From positions 1 to 64,000 of the forward strand of contig NZ_JAHXBN010000010.1 of assembly GCF_019924045.1 (NCBI RefSeq): DNA of 64,000 nt, in the 5' to 3' direction. This DNA is from Dyadobacter fermentans. GTDB taxonomy: Bacteria > Bacteroidota > Bacteroidia > Cytophagales > Spirosomataceae. Under the pieces are notes generated by a model. That model was given only the letters and a program-made list of their open reading frames with translations. It was not told the DNA's origin and did not search any database. Positions 25,129-34,068 of the stretch are shown in pieces; the stretch's first letter is position 1, and each line of letters opens with the position of its first letter. The translations under genes were made by a program, and so were the position numbers.

Positions 25129-25535
25129 TTTGCCAGGCTGTCCCACTTTGCAAGGGCTTCTTTCAATTCAACGATAGCTTCTCTGGATTGCCGCTGGTAA
25201 TCGAGTATGGACTCGTCGGTCATGGGTGGAGCAGACCTGTGCTCATGTGCGCCATGTGCGTGGTCATGCGCATGCGCGAAGCCCGGTACTTCGATCATAT
25301 TTTCCTCCCAAACTCCGATCAGTCTTTTTAAACTGTCGAGCTGCGATTTGGCTACATCGTCTTTCGCCAGCGTCGACAGGCTATCGAGCTTTTGTTCGAG
25401 TTGTACAGATATTTTCATGGCTTCAAGATGCAAACGGTTCGCTTCGATGAGCTCGGGGCTCTTTTCATTTTGCCGGGAGCACGAGGATGCCTCTAGAACG
25501 AGAATTAATGCAAGAGTTGAGTAGGCAGGAGTCAT
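25125..25535 (-). CDS. His-rich lipoprotein, probable metal binder
   Basis: A 136-residue protein with an N-terminal signal and lipobox-like ASSC at residues 16-19. A long helical middle (IEANRLHLEAMKISVQLEQK) follows. Residues about 87-99 form a metal-chelating loop HAHDHAHGAHEHR with six histidines, like the loops of periplasmic zinc-binding proteins. The C-terminal helix ends in KWDSLAK. Zinc or another transition metal is the likely ligand. It leads a two-gene operon with the DUF3299-like gene, opposite a metal-transporter-like gene, with a palindromic site between. Confidence 0.7.
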   Translation of the reverse strand: MTPAYSTLALILVLEASSCSRQNEKSPELIEANRLHLEAMKISVQLEQKLDSLSTLAKDDVAKSQLDSLKRLIGVWEENMIEVPGFAHAHDHAHGAHEHRSAPPMTDESILDYQRQSREAIVELKEALAKWDSLAK

Positions 25536-25556
25536 CTGGTATGGAACTTCATTAAA

Positions 25557-25571
25557 TGCAACAATGTTGCA
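25557..25571. promoter_or_regulatory. Fur/Zur-like palindromic operator
   Basis: TGCAACAATGTTGCA is a perfect palindrome around a central A/T (arms TGCAAC and GTTGCA, 3-nt spacer). It sits midway between the divergent starts at 25535 and 25625 and abuts a -7-like element on the minus strand (CATTTTTG, 25570-25577). Site size and A/T core fit a Fur-family repressor such as Zur. The regulator gene is not in this window. Confidence 0.55.
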
Positions 25572-25624
25572 AAAATGAGTTAAATACTTTTAACAAACAA
25601 TAGCCTTGCTTATTTCTTCCAGCC

Positions 25625-26167
25625 ATGCGAAGTTTTTATTCCTTGTCTTTCAGCTTACTGATTACCTTTCTGCATATCGGGTGCTGCCTTTTGCCACTGC
25701 TTTCACTGGCGTCGCTACCGCTGTTCAACACCGGTTTTTTAACAACCCATCAACCTGTTTTTGGCTTTTTGCAATGGATGATTTTCGTTTGGCTGACGGG
25801 CCGTCTAGCCGCTTTTTACTTTTGGAGTAAAAACTTCCACAGCCGAGCGGAGACGTTATCCTATCTCCTTGGCTGGTTTATCGCATTGTCGGGACTGATT
25901 ATCAATCGATGGGAGCCATTTAAAACCGAAGAGCAGGTAATGGCAATGCAGCACTTCGAACGTTTCAAATCTCAAAGGCAACTTCGGATTGACCTGAATG
26001 GGCGCAATGATGTGCAGAAGCTAATGGCCGATCTACGGCAGATTGACGGGGTGAGGAAAGGAAGTATCATGCTCGATTCGCAGTCGGTAAAGCTTTCCTA
26101 TCATAAGGGAAAGGTTTCACCCGGGCAGATTTTGGAGGTTTTAAGAAGCAAAGGACATTTGAAGTGA
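25625..26167 (+). CDS. MerC/MerT-like membrane protein with HMA-like tail
   Basis: A 180-residue protein with three or four N-terminal helices. Residues 17-28 read HIGCCLLPLLSL, a CC-x-x-P motif at a helix as in mercury-transport-type proteins. After the membrane part (to about 105) the tail (RQLRIDLNGRNDVQKLMADL, then GVRKGSIMLDSQSVKLSYHKGKVS) has the beta-alpha-beta layout of heavy-metal-associated domains but lacks their CxxC. It is likely a metal permease or sensor at the inner membrane. It shares the palindromic operator with the divergent His-rich lipoprotein operon. Confidence 0.6.
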   Translation: MRSFYSLSFSLLITFLHIGCCLLPLLSLASLPLFNTGFLTTHQPVFGFLQWMIFVWLTGRLAAFYFWSKNFHSRAETLSYLLGWFIALSGLIINRWEPFKTEEQVMAMQHFERFKSQRQLRIDLNGRNDVQKLMADLRQIDGVRKGSIMLDSQSVKLSYHKGKVSPGQILEVLRSKGHLK

Positions 26168-26221
26168 CTCAAAGTAGTCATTTAGTTATTTAGATTTATT
26201 CAAAACAATTTTCGGCAAACA

Positions 26222-26252
26222 TTTGAATCATTCTAAATAGGTGATATATTTG
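26222..26252 (+). promoter_or_regulatory. Consensus promoter of the small Cys-rich ORF
   Basis: TTTG (26222-26225), 19 nt, TATATTTG (26245-26252): an exact Bacteroidota consensus promoter. Transcription would begin about 26259, leaving a 17-nt leader. Confidence 0.8.
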
Positions 26253-26275
26253 CCTCAGTTTTAACGGCAATGTGA

Positions 26276-26431
26276 ATGAGCGCTTTTACAATTAGTGATT
26301 ACAATGTGGGGTCGGAGCAGGGGTGTTTCTGGATGAAAAGCTTCGAGGACAACACCGAGTGCGTGTTTAAGAAGTGTTGCGAGAAATACAAAAAGAAGGG
26401 CAAGCATTGTAAAAAGTGCCCTAAGAAGTAA
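26276..26431 (+). CDS. Small Cys/Lys-rich protein (51 residues)
   Basis: An ATG at 26276 opens a 51-residue frame: MSAFTISDYNVGSEQGCFWM, then KSFEDNTECVFKKCCEKYKK and KGKHCKKCPKK. It has six cysteines (17, 29, 34, 35, 45, 48) and a strongly basic second half. Spacing C-x2-C near the end and CC in the middle suggest metal binding or disulfides. No signal peptide is present, so it is probably cytoplasmic and may bind zinc or nucleic acid. A perfect promoter at 26222-26252 supports its reality. No homologue is recognised with certainty. Confidence 0.72.
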   Translation: MSAFTISDYNVGSEQGCFWMKSFEDNTECVFKKCCEKYKKKGKHCKKCPKK

Positions 26432-26531
26432 CATCGCTGTTGCTCTTTTTGACTAGTAATACAGTTCATGGTGAATAATTGTAAGAGAGGGAGTGCCGCC
26501 TGAGCGTTCCCTTTTCTATGCTGGAGACATT

Positions 26532-27263
26532 TCAGATCTTGCGTTTCAGCTCGAAATTTTGTCCCAGGTAAACTCGCCGCACTACTTCGTCTTCCGCCAG
26601 CTCCTCGGCAGTTCCTTGTTTCAATATCTTTCCTTCGAATAGTAAATATGCCCGGTCGGTGATTGACAGGGTTTCATTTACGTTGTGGTCGGTGATAAGG
26701 ATGCCGATGTTTTTGTGTTTGAGCTTGGCAACAATGCTCTGAATGTCTTCTACGGCAATCGGGTCGACACCGGCGAAGGGCTCATCGAGCAGAATAAACT
26801 TCGGATCCACCGCGAGTGACCTCGCAATTTCCGTCCGGCGGCGCTCGCCTCCCGAAAGGACCATACCTTTGCTCTTGCGTACGTGCCCGAGGTGAAATTC
26901 CTCGATCAGCTCCTCCACTTTTCGCTTCTGATCAGCTTTCGGAAGATCGGTCATTTCCAGAACCGCCTTAATGTTCTCTTCGACGGTCAGCGTCCTGAAA
27001 ACGGAAGCTTCCTGCGCAAGGTACCCGAGCCCGAGGCGCGCGCGCTTGTACATGGGCAAGTCGGTAATGTCCTTGTCGTCGAGGTATACCTTGCCGCTGT
27101 TAGGTTTCACCAAACCAACGGCCATATAAAAGGAAGTGGTTTTACCTGCACCATTCGGCCCGAGTAATCCTACGATCTCGCCCTGCTCAACCTGGTAGCT
27201 TACATTATTATTGACAAGACGAACCCCGTATTTCTTTACGAGGTTTTCAGTTCTTAGTATCAT
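26532..27263 (-). CDS. lptB: LPS export ABC transporter ATPase LptB
   Basis: A 243-residue ATPase powering extraction of lipopolysaccharide from the inner membrane. It has Walker [14 protein letters not shown]-loop [18 protein letters not shown], signature [16 protein letters not shown], Walker [17 protein letters not shown] and switch His in [13 protein letters not shown]. The segment [12 protein letters not shown] is distinctive of LptB, with the long helical [13 protein letters not shown] part. It lies downstream of recJ on the same strand, separated by 19 nt. Confidence 0.93.
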   Translation of the reverse strand: MILRTENLVKKYGVRLVNNNVSYQVEQGEIVGLLGPNGAGKTTSFYMAVGLVKPNSGKVYLDDKDITDLPMYKRARLGLGYLAQEASVFRTLTVEENIKAVLEMTDLPKADQKRKVEELIEEFHLGHVRKSKGMVLSGGERRRTEIARSLAVDPKFILLDEPFAGVDPIAVEDIQSIVAKLKHKNIGILITDHNVNETLSITDRAYLLFEGKILKQGTAEELAEDEVVRRVYLGQNFELKRKI

Positions 27264-27282
27264 TGTTCGTTTAAGTTCTTCC

Positions 27283-28995
27283 TCAATGCAGCTTAATGTC
27301 TTTCAACGAAAGCTGTAAGGTTTTCTTGTCGCGGAAATTATTCTCTTCGAGGCAATAGCAGATCGAGAACGGCCTTCCATTGACAATATCAGGATAAAAA
27401 TGCCCCATTCCGAAGCCTACTGCCGTGAAAACGGCCGAGTTGTTTTGTTTTACATCAAATTTGATGTGCTTCTCCTTCATTAAACTCGGACGCCCCACCA
27501 ACGTCATATTCCGCGATTCGAAAACCGGTGTCATATTTCCCGGCCCGAATGGACCCATTTGACGAAGTATATTATAAAATTTCGGGGTAATCGCTTCCAA
27601 TTCAAGCAGCATGTCGACGTTGATCATCGGTACCAACTGGTCGGGCTGAATGCGGCTGCTCACGATTTCGTTGAACCGCATTCTGAATGCCTCCACATTG
27701 TCCAGCGGCAAGGTAAGGCCGGCCGCAAATGTGTGCCCTCCATATTGTTCCAGAAGATCCGCGCATTCTTCGATCGCCTCATACACATCAAATCCCGGAA
27801 CCGAGCGCGCAGAACCGGCCGCTTTTCCGTGCGATTGTGTGAGGATGATCGTCGGGCGGTGGTATTTTTCGATGCACCGGCTGGCTACTATCCCGATCAC
27901 GCCTTTGTGCCAGTCTTCCTTATATAATACGGTACTTTTTGCATTCGAAAACCATTCATCGTTTTCGATCATGAAAAGCGCCTGCTCGGTAATGCTCGAA
28001 TCGAAATTGCGGCGTTCGCTGTTGTGTTTGTTGATTTCTTCAGCAAATTCCATGGCCTCTTCTTCAATCTCCGAAAGCAAAAGTCTTACAGCTTCTTTCG
28101 CGTGCTTGATGCGTCCGGCGGCATTAATGCGCGGCCCAAGCCCGAAAACAACATTCGTAATATCCAGCGCACCGCTGATACCTGAAATCTGGATCAAAGC
28201 CTTGATGCCGGTGCGCGGCTGCGCATTGAGCCGTTGCAGTCCGTAGAATGCCAGAACGCGGTTTTCGCCTGTGATAGGAACAATATCGGAAGCAATGCTG
28301 ACGACGAGCAGATCGAGGTAATCATACAGCATTTCAGGATTGAGGCCCTGTTTGATACAAAATGCCTGTAAAAGTTTGAAACCCACGCCGCAGCCAGTGA
28401 GCTCTTTATAGGGATACAAACAGTCCTCACGCTTAGGGTCCAGTACGGCTGCCGCCGGTGGGAGTTCATCGCCCGGACGGTGGTGGTCACATATAATGAA
28501 GTCGATGCCCTTTTCAGCAGCGACGGTTACTTTATCGACGGACTTGACACCGCAGTCGAGGGTTACTATTAATGTGTACCCATTGGTTTCGGCCCAGTCG
28601 ACGCCTTGCCATGAAACACCGTAACCCTCCTCGTAACGATCGGGGATATAATAGTCGAGATTGGGATAAATCCTTTTGAGAAAGCCATAGAACAATGCGA
28701 CGGAAGTGGTACCGTCTACATCGTAATCTCCGTAAACCAGTATTTTCTCATTGGAATCGATCGCTTTGATCAAACGCTCCACGGCCTGATCCATATCTGC
28801 CATCAGGAATGGATCGTGCAAATGGCGGATTTCAGGTCGGAAAAAATCGCGGGACTGGTCGAAATCAAGAATGCCGCGCTGAACCAAAAGTGTTGCCAGA
28901 GAGGGACTTACTTTCAAAGATTCGGCGAGCCTCTGTGCAACCTGTTCTTGTTCAGAGGTAAAGGGAGGGTAATGTATCCAGCGCTTTTCAATCAT
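27283..28995 (-). CDS. recJ: Single-stranded-DNA exonuclease RecJ
   Basis: A 570-residue 5'-3' exonuclease for recombination and mismatch repair. The DHH domain has [30 protein letters not shown] and [10 protein letters not shown]. The C-terminal DHHA1 part includes [20 protein letters not shown] and [12 protein letters not shown]. An OB-fold-like tail ([17 protein letters not shown]) follows. The ATG at 28995 ([12 protein letters not shown]) is chosen over one 48 nt upstream because it matches the family N-terminus. It is divergent from ruvX. Confidence 0.94.
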   Translation of the reverse strand: MIEKRWIHYPPFTSEQEQVAQRLAESLKVSPSLATLLVQRGILDFDQSRDFFRPEIRHLHDPFLMADMDQAVERLIKAIDSNEKILVYGDYDVDGTTSVALFYGFLKRIYPNLDYYIPDRYEEGYGVSWQGVDWAETNGYTLIVTLDCGVKSVDKVTVAAEKGIDFIICDHHRPGDELPPAAAVLDPKREDCLYPYKELTGCGVGFKLLQAFCIKQGLNPEMLYDYLDLLVVSIASDIVPITGENRVLAFYGLQRLNAQPRTGIKALIQISGISGALDITNVVFGLGPRINAAGRIKHAKEAVRLLLSEIEEEAMEFAEEINKHNSERRNFDSSITEQALFMIENDEWFSNAKSTVLYKEDWHKGVIGIVASRCIEKYHRPTIILTQSHGKAAGSARSVPGFDVYEAIEECADLLEQYGGHTFAAGLTLPLDNVEAFRMRFNEIVSSRIQPDQLVPMINVDMLLELEAITPKFYNILRQMGPFGPGNMTPVFESRNMTLVGRPSLMKEKHIKFDVKQNNSAVFTAVGFGMGHFYPDIVNGRPFSICYCLEENNFRDKKTLQLSLKDIKLH

Positions 28996-29113
28996 AGGGC
29001 AAAGATAATCGGAATCCGGAATGCTTGCTGCCAAAATGTGCAATCGGGTGATCGATCGGGAAAAGCTAACCGAAAGGTCTTATCTTTGCAAACTATTAAC
29101 ATATTTTAAGCCC

Positions 29114-29527
29114 ATGCCACGTCTTCTGGCGATTGATTACGGTGCCAAACGCAGCGGGATAGCCGTAACCGACCCGTTGAAAATTATTGCAACCGCGCTC
29201 GATACGGTCCCTACGCATCAGCTCACCGATTTTCTCAAAAAATATACATCGGGGGAGCAGGTAGAGGCTTTTGTGGTAGGGATGCCCAAGAAACTCGATA
29301 ATACCGACAGCGAGAATGCCGCGAGGGTGACGGCTTTTGTAAAGACATTACAAAAAACATTTCCCGAAATCCCGGTGCATTTACACGACGAGCGCTTTAC
29401 GTCCTCCATGGCATTGCAATCGATGATCGCTTCCGGGTCGAAGAAAAGCGACAGGCGTGATAAGGGCAATATCGATAAAGTAAGCGCCACGATCATTCTC
29501 CAGTCGTTCATGGAAAGCCAGAGGTAG
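29114..29527 (+). CDS. ruvX: RuvX/YqgF-type Holliday-junction-resolvase-like nuclease
   Basis: A 137-residue RNase H-fold protein involved in rRNA processing. It has MPRLLAIDYGAKRSGIAVTD with the first catalytic Asp, FVVGMPKKLDNTDSENA, LHDERFTSSMAL with catalytic Glu, and the terminal DKVSATIILQSFM with the last Asp. The ATG at 29114 fits the family start. A -7 element TATCTTTG at 29081-29088 precedes it. def follows after 48 nt. Confidence 0.92.
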   Translation: MPRLLAIDYGAKRSGIAVTDPLKIIATALDTVPTHQLTDFLKKYTSGEQVEAFVVGMPKKLDNTDSENAARVTAFVKTLQKTFPEIPVHLHDERFTSSMALQSMIASGSKKSDRRDKGNIDKVSATIILQSFMESQR

Positions 29528-29575
29528 AATTTGTAAGTAGTACATATTATATAGGTAGCAAAAGTTTTAATAAGC

Positions 29576-30163
29576 ATGATTTATCCAATAGTTGCATACG
29601 GTGACCCGATCCTGAGAAAGCCAACCCGTTTTATCGAAAAAGATGAAGTGGATTTGAAGAAACTTTCGGAGGATATGTTTGAAACCATGCACGGCGCGAA
29701 TGGCGTAGGCCTGGCTGCCCCGCAGATTGGTCTGAATATCCGCATTTTCGTTGTCGACGGAACGCCGTTCGCCGAAAGAGATGAGGAAGACGAAGATGAC
29801 GAGCCGGATTTGTCGTTGGCCGATTTCAAGAAAGCTTTTATTAATCCCGAAATCCTGGAAGAAACCGGCGAGGAATGGGCGTTCGAAGAAGGCTGCCTGA
29901 GCATTCCGGGCATCCGCGGCGACGTGTACCGTCCCGAGACACTCCGTATCCGCTACCGCGATCTCGATTGGAACGAGCATGAAGAGACCTACTCTGGTAT
30001 GGCTGCCCGTATTATCCAGCACGAGTACGACCATTTGCTGGGCAAATTGTTTGTGGATTATCTGCCGACGCTCAAAAAGCAGTTCATCAAAAAGAAACTG
30101 ACCGATATCTCCAAAGGTAACGTGGACGCCGATTACCGCATGCGTTTTCCAAGCCGCAGATAG
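29576..30163 (+). CDS. def: Peptide deformylase
   Basis: A 195-residue metalloenzyme that removes the N-formyl group from nascent proteins. All three motifs are present: GVGLAAPQIG (residues 43-52), EGCLSIPG with the metal-binding Cys, and QHEYDHLLG with two His ligands and the catalytic Glu. An acidic insert (ERDEEDEDDEPDLS, about 67-80) separates the first two, as in other Bacteroidota enzymes. Position after ruvX and before the omega-amidase-like gene suggests shared transcription. Confidence 0.96.
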   Translation: MIYPIVAYGDPILRKPTRFIEKDEVDLKKLSEDMFETMHGANGVGLAAPQIGLNIRIFVVDGTPFAERDEEDEDDEPDLSLADFKKAFINPEILEETGEEWAFEEGCLSIPGIRGDVYRPETLRIRYRDLDWNEHEETYSGMAARIIQHEYDHLLGKLFVDYLPTLKKQFIKKKLTDISKGNVDADYRMRFPSRR

Positions 30164-30188
30164 GTTTTAACCCACATAATATTCGGTC

Positions 30189-30980
30189 ATGCAGGAAAAT
30201 AAGGAAATACTTTCCATCGCGTTGGTCCAGGCCGATCTGCATTGGGAAAATGTGACGGCCAACCTTGCCTCCTTCGAAGAAAAGCTGGCCGCATTGCCGG
30301 AGCCGGTCGATGTGATCGTGCTTCCGGAAATGTTCAATACCGGTTTTACGATGAATACCGCATTGGCCGAGCCGATGAATCTCACAACCACCCGCTGGAT
30401 GAAGCAGATTGCCAAACAGCACAATGCATTGGTTGTGGGAAGTTTCGCAGTAAATGACGGAGGAAGCTTTTTTAACCGCCTGCTATGTGTACGCCCGGAC
30501 GAGACTTATGCGCATAGCGACAAACGGCACCTTTTCACAATGGGAGAGGAGAGTAAGCATTATACCGCGGGCAATACGCGGCTTACACTGGAATGGAGAG
30601 GCTGGAAGTTGTGCCCGCTCGTGTGCTACGACCTGCGGTTCCCGGTTTGGAGCCGCAACCTGCATAGCGATCCTTACGACATCCTATTATATGTAGCCAA
30701 CTGGCCCACGCGCCGTGCGCATGCGTGGAGCACGCTCTTGCAGGCGCGGGCGATCGAAAACCAATGTTATGTGGTAGGCGTCAATCGGGTCGGGGCGGAC
30801 GAGAACGGGCTGGAATACCGGGGTGATTCTGTGGCGCTCGATTACCTGGGCGAACCGATGGCTCTCCTCGGAAGCCATGAGACCGAAAAGATCGTCCATA
30901 TTTCGAAGACCGATCTGGCCGCTTACCGAAAGAGTTTCCCCGCATTGCCGGATGCCGACGATTTTGAAATCCGATGTTGA
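30189..30980 (+). CDS. Omega-amidase (YafV-like) of the nitrilase family
   Basis: A 263-residue cytoplasmic amidohydrolase with the nitrilase catalytic triad Glu47 (IVLPEMFNTGF), Lys112 (HSDKRHLFTMGEE) and Cys146 (PLVCYDLRFPVWSR). GEESKHYTAGN and ANWPTRRAHAWSTLLQARAIENQ are typical of the YafV/omega-amidase group, which hydrolyses 2-oxoglutaramate and 2-oxosuccinamate formed as transaminase by-products. A stem-loop separates it from the convergent gatC. Confidence 0.87.
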   Translation: MQENKEILSIALVQADLHWENVTANLASFEEKLAALPEPVDVIVLPEMFNTGFTMNTALAEPMNLTTTRWMKQIAKQHNALVVGSFAVNDGGSFFNRLLCVRPDETYAHSDKRHLFTMGEESKHYTAGNTRLTLEWRGWKLCPLVCYDLRFPVWSRNLHSDPYDILLYVANWPTRRAHAWSTLLQARAIENQCYVVGVNRVGADENGLEYRGDSVALDYLGEPMALLGSHETEKIVHISKTDLAAYRKSFPALPDADDFEIRC

Positions 30981-30981
30981 C

Positions 30982-31004
30982 GTATAGGACATTGTGTCCT
31001 ATAC
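30982..31004. terminator. Hairpin between convergent omega-amidase and gatC
   Basis: GTATAGGACA and TGTCCTATAC form a perfect 10-bp stem with a TTG loop, exactly filling the 24 nt between the two stop codons. No T-run follows on either strand, so it is a weak but plausible bidirectional terminator. Confidence 0.6.
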
Positions 31005-31292
31005 TTACTCAATCACTTTCGGCACCATTATATAGGTACTATTTTTCGATGGTGCATTGAAGAGCGCCTCCTCGCGCGTGAGTGTATTCGCGCCTTTATC
31101 CTCGCGCCAGTTATTTTCTTCGTCGAGCACGTGCGTCAAAGGCTCCACTCCCTGCGTATTGATTTCATTGAGCTGGTCCATCCAGGTAAGAACCGAATCC
31201 ATACTTTGTAGGAGAGCCGCTTCTTCTCCGGGCCTGATCTCCAATCGTGCTAGGTGCGCGATCTTTTTGAGCGACTCCTGATCGATCTTCAT
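31005..31292 (-). CDS. gatC: Glutamyl-tRNA(Gln) amidotransferase subunit C
   Basis: A 95-residue subunit that stabilises the GatCAB complex, which converts Glu-tRNA(Gln) to Gln-tRNA(Gln). It shows IDQESLKKIAHLARLEIRPGE, VLTWMDQLNEINTQGVEPLTHV and LFNAPSKNSTYIMVPKVIE, all characteristic. gatA and gatB are not adjacent. A -7 element on the minus strand (TAATTTTG, 31341-31348) marks its likely promoter. Confidence 0.93.
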   Translation of the reverse strand: MKIDQESLKKIAHLARLEIRPGEEAALLQSMDSVLTWMDQLNEINTQGVEPLTHVLDEENNWREDKGANTLTREEALFNAPSKNSTYIMVPKVIE

Positions 31293-31919
31293 GTATTTTA
31301 AGAATTTGTTAAGTTAACGGACACGCTATCTGCGGAAAGCCAAAATTACCGGATTTTTGTCATTCCGCTAGTGGTAAGCTCCGGGAAATTGAGCGATGGG
31401 CGGTTGCAAGGCCTAAAAAAATCGGAGCGAGGGTCGGATTGATTTAGTCAAACTTTAGGGCGCGGCGGAAAATCCCGGTCGCCGAAATTTAAAATTGTTG
31501 TTAAGACACATAGTAGGAGAAAAATAATATTTGCTTTTCTAAGGTAATCTTGAAATATTTTGAAACGCAAATCTCCTCACTAAAAAACATGTTGTTACAT
31601 ATGAACGCAAAGAGTGCAATTATATAGAGGTTTGGGGGTAGTCGTTATATCCCTATAAGTCAGTATTAAAACTAGAAATTTTACTAAAAATAGAAGGGAG
31701 GGTATTCTTTAAATTATGCAATTCGGAATCGTTTCGGCGAAAAATCTGAGAAAAAATCTGCCGAAACGCTTGCTTTTTTTTAAAAGGAAAACTCATACTT
31801 TTGTAGATGTCGTTTATCCGAAAAGCATTCAAAATTTTATTTTACGAAAACCAGTTTAAACCAAAAGTTTTATTTAATTCACAACCAAAATCTCAATTTA
31901 ACCTTTAAAAGTAAGTCTG
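31293..31919. other. A/T-rich 627-bp intergenic region between gatC and exbB
   Basis: No gene is supported here. At the gatC end lies a minus-strand -7 element at 31341-31348. A more GC-rich block at about 31375-31490 (with AAATCCCGGTCGCCGAAATTT near 31472) could be a structured RNA, but no known family is recognised. The right end carries the exbB promoter at 31769-31803 and a leader of about 110 nt. Confidence 0.5.
31769..31803 (+). promoter_or_regulatory. Promoter of the exbB-tonB operon
   Basis: CTTG (31769-31772) and TACTTTTG (31796-31803), spaced 23 nt. The -7 element is exact; the spacing is at the long end. It would give a leader of roughly 110 nt before exbB. Confidence 0.55.
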
Positions 31920-32759
31920 ATGGAAAAGAAAGCTACAAGTCCGGCACCAGCTCCAAAGCCTGCTGCGGCAGCAACTAAAGGCAAAGGCGGTTTGAACCCG
32001 GCATTGGTAATCCCTCTCCTTTTTGCGATTGCATTGTGTGTTTACATTTTCGTTCTGGGTGCTCCGGAACACTTTAAAGATGGTGATCACGAAAAAGGGC
32101 CTATCGATGGTGATTACTACGGAATCGTTTACAAGGGAGGTCCTATCGTACCTATCTTGATGACGTGTTTCCTTGTTGTATTGACCTTTACAATCGAGCG
32201 TTTGATCACTTTGAGCAAAGCTAGCGGAACCGGCAGCATCGATTCGTTCGTGCGTAAAGTGAGAAGCCTGCTTGACAAAAACCAAATCGAAGAGGCTATC
32301 AAAGAATGCGACAAACAAAAAGGATCTGTTGGTAATGTAATCAAAGCAGGTCTGTTGAAATACAAGCAGTTGACTACTGAAACTGCGCTTGACAAAGAGC
32401 AGAAACTGGCAGCTCTTCAGAAAGAGATCGAAGAAGCTACTACACTTGAACTTCCAATGCTTCAGAAAAACCTTACCATCATCGCTACTCTGGCGGGTGC
32501 TTCTACCCTCTTGGCGCTTTTGGGAACGGTAATCGGTATGATCAAGGCGTTCGCGGCTTTGGGTACATCAGGTTCCCCTGACTCCGCTGCTCTTGCGACT
32601 GGTATCTCTGAGGCCCTTATCAATACCGCTCTTGGTATCGGTACTTCGGCTATCGCAACAATCTCTTACGCTTACCTGAACAGCCGTGTTGACGATCTCA
32701 CATACAGCATCGACGAAATTGGCATGAGCCTTCAGTCGAACTTTGCTGCACATTATTAA
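31920..32759 (+). CDS. exbB: ExbB/TolQ-family proton channel protein
   Basis: A 279-residue inner-membrane subunit that uses the proton gradient to energise TonB. An Ala/Pro-rich cytoplasmic start precedes helix 1 (about 27-47). GPIVPILMTCFLVVLTFTIERLITL carries the second helix. The C-terminal MotA/TolQ/ExbB domain has LTIIATLAGASTLLALLGTVIGMIKAF and GISEALINTALGIGTSAIATISYAYL. It leads a seven-gene operon including two exbD genes and tonB. Confidence 0.93.
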   Translation: MEKKATSPAPAPKPAAAATKGKGGLNPALVIPLLFAIALCVYIFVLGAPEHFKDGDHEKGPIDGDYYGIVYKGGPIVPILMTCFLVVLTFTIERLITLSKASGTGSIDSFVRKVRSLLDKNQIEEAIKECDKQKGSVGNVIKAGLLKYKQLTTETALDKEQKLAALQKEIEEATTLELPMLQKNLTIIATLAGASTLLALLGTVIGMIKAFAALGTSGSPDSAALATGISEALINTALGIGTSAIATISYAYLNSRVDDLTYSIDEIGMSLQSNFAAHY

Positions 32760-32820
32760 TAGTTCCCAGAACTATTTTATAGTGAAGTTTCGTTAATATA
32801 AAAAAAACTTATATATTTGT

Positions 32821-33435
32821 ATGGGAAAGGTAAGGCCTAAGAAACATGCGCCGCATACTGATATGACGGCCATGACGGATGTTGCCTTCTTGCTCTTGAC
32901 GTTCTTCATTATGACGGCGACTTTTAAGTCGAACGATGCAGAGATTACAACGCCTACATCGATTTCGCAGATCAAAGTGCCAGATGATAAGATCATGGTC
33001 ATTAGCATTGACAAAACAGGGAAAGTGTTCTTTGGTGTGGATGCCCAGCCTACTCGCGCTGCGATGCTGGACAACATTGGTCAGGCCAAAGGCATTACAT
33101 TCACTGATGCTGAACGAGCTAAGTTTGCACTGCAGTCAAGCTTTGGTTTGCCTTTGAATCAGTTGAAGCCCTGGTTGAACATGCCAAAAGAGCAAATGAG
33201 CCAAGTGAAGCAGCCAGGGATCCCGGTTGACTCCACAGGCGCCAGCGAATTGGCAGACTGGGTTTATGCTGCGCGTAAAGCGGATAGCGGTCTACGTATT
33301 GCATTGAAGGGCGACAATTTGTCGAAATTCCCTGCGTTCAAAGACGTATTGGCTAACCTGCAATCGCAGAATATCAACAAGTTCAACCTGATCACAGGTA
33401 GCGAACAAGCACCGGCCGGTTATACAAACGAATAA
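32821..33435 (+). CDS. exbD: ExbD-family biopolymer transport protein (first)
   Basis: A 204-residue protein with the ExbD N-terminal signature PHTDMTAMTDVAFLLLTFFIMTA (one membrane helix; its Asp is the proton-carrying residue) and a periplasmic domain of about 160 residues, longer than E. coli ExbD (141). VMVISIDKTGKVFFGVDAQPT-like strands follow. It pairs with the second exbD downstream; two distinct ExbD proteins per operon are normal in Bacteroidota. Confidence 0.92.
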   Translation: MGKVRPKKHAPHTDMTAMTDVAFLLLTFFIMTATFKSNDAEITTPTSISQIKVPDDKIMVISIDKTGKVFFGVDAQPTRAAMLDNIGQAKGITFTDAERAKFALQSSFGLPLNQLKPWLNMPKEQMSQVKQPGIPVDSTGASELADWVYAARKADSGLRIALKGDNLSKFPAFKDVLANLQSQNINKFNLITGSEQAPAGYTNE

Positions 33436-33460
33436 TGTTATCATTTAATAATTAGAAGAA

Positions 33461-34042
33461 ATGGCAGCAATTGAAGAATCCGGTGGTGGTGGGCACGGTA
33501 AAGGTGGTGGTAAGGTTCGCGGTAAAAAAATGTCCACCCGTGTGGACATGACCCCGATGGTGGACCTAGGATTTTTGCTTATTACCTTTTTCATGCTTGC
33601 GACAACAATGTCTAAGCCGACATCGATGTCGCTCGCTGTGCCTGACAAAACCGAAGATCAGGAAAAGCCGACAGAACCTTTGAAAGCGTCGAAAGTACTA
33701 ACCCTGTTCATGGGAGCGAACGACGACGTTTATTATCTGGATGGTATCGCTGCGGATGATGATAAAGCACCTACTGAATTGAAGACAACCCGTTACGGTT
33801 TCGATCTCAGAAGCGTGATCTTCGCATCTCAAAAGCGTATCAATGCGGCCAATCCAAAGGATAAAGACGGTAATGAAGCGTTTGTGGTGGTAATCAAGCC
33901 AACAGATGTATCTACTTATAAAAATATGGTGGACGTTCTGGACGAAATGGCGATTACAAAAACTAAGCGCTATGCACTTGTGGACGCTTTGACCGATGCG
34001 GAAAAGAAAGTCCTGGGTGACAAAATCAAACCAAAAAACTAG
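33461..34042 (+). CDS. exbD: ExbD-family biopolymer transport protein (second)
   Basis: A 193-residue protein. A Gly/Lys-rich start (ESGGGGHGKGGGKVRGKKM) leads to STRVDMTPMVDLGFLLITFF, the ExbD helix with conserved Asp, and a periplasmic domain (VLTLFMGANDDVYYLDGIAA, VVVIKPTDVSTYKNMVDVLDEM). It starts 25 nt after the first exbD and ends 26 nt before tonB. Confidence 0.92.
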   Translation: MAAIEESGGGGHGKGGGKVRGKKMSTRVDMTPMVDLGFLLITFFMLATTMSKPTSMSLAVPDKTEDQEKPTEPLKASKVLTLFMGANDDVYYLDGIAADDDKAPTELKTTRYGFDLRSVIFASQKRINAANPKDKDGNEAFVVVIKPTDVSTYKNMVDVLDEMAITKTKRYALVDALTDAEKKVLGDKIKPKN

Positions 34043-34068
34043 TTTTTAACAAAATTAATCACAGCGCC

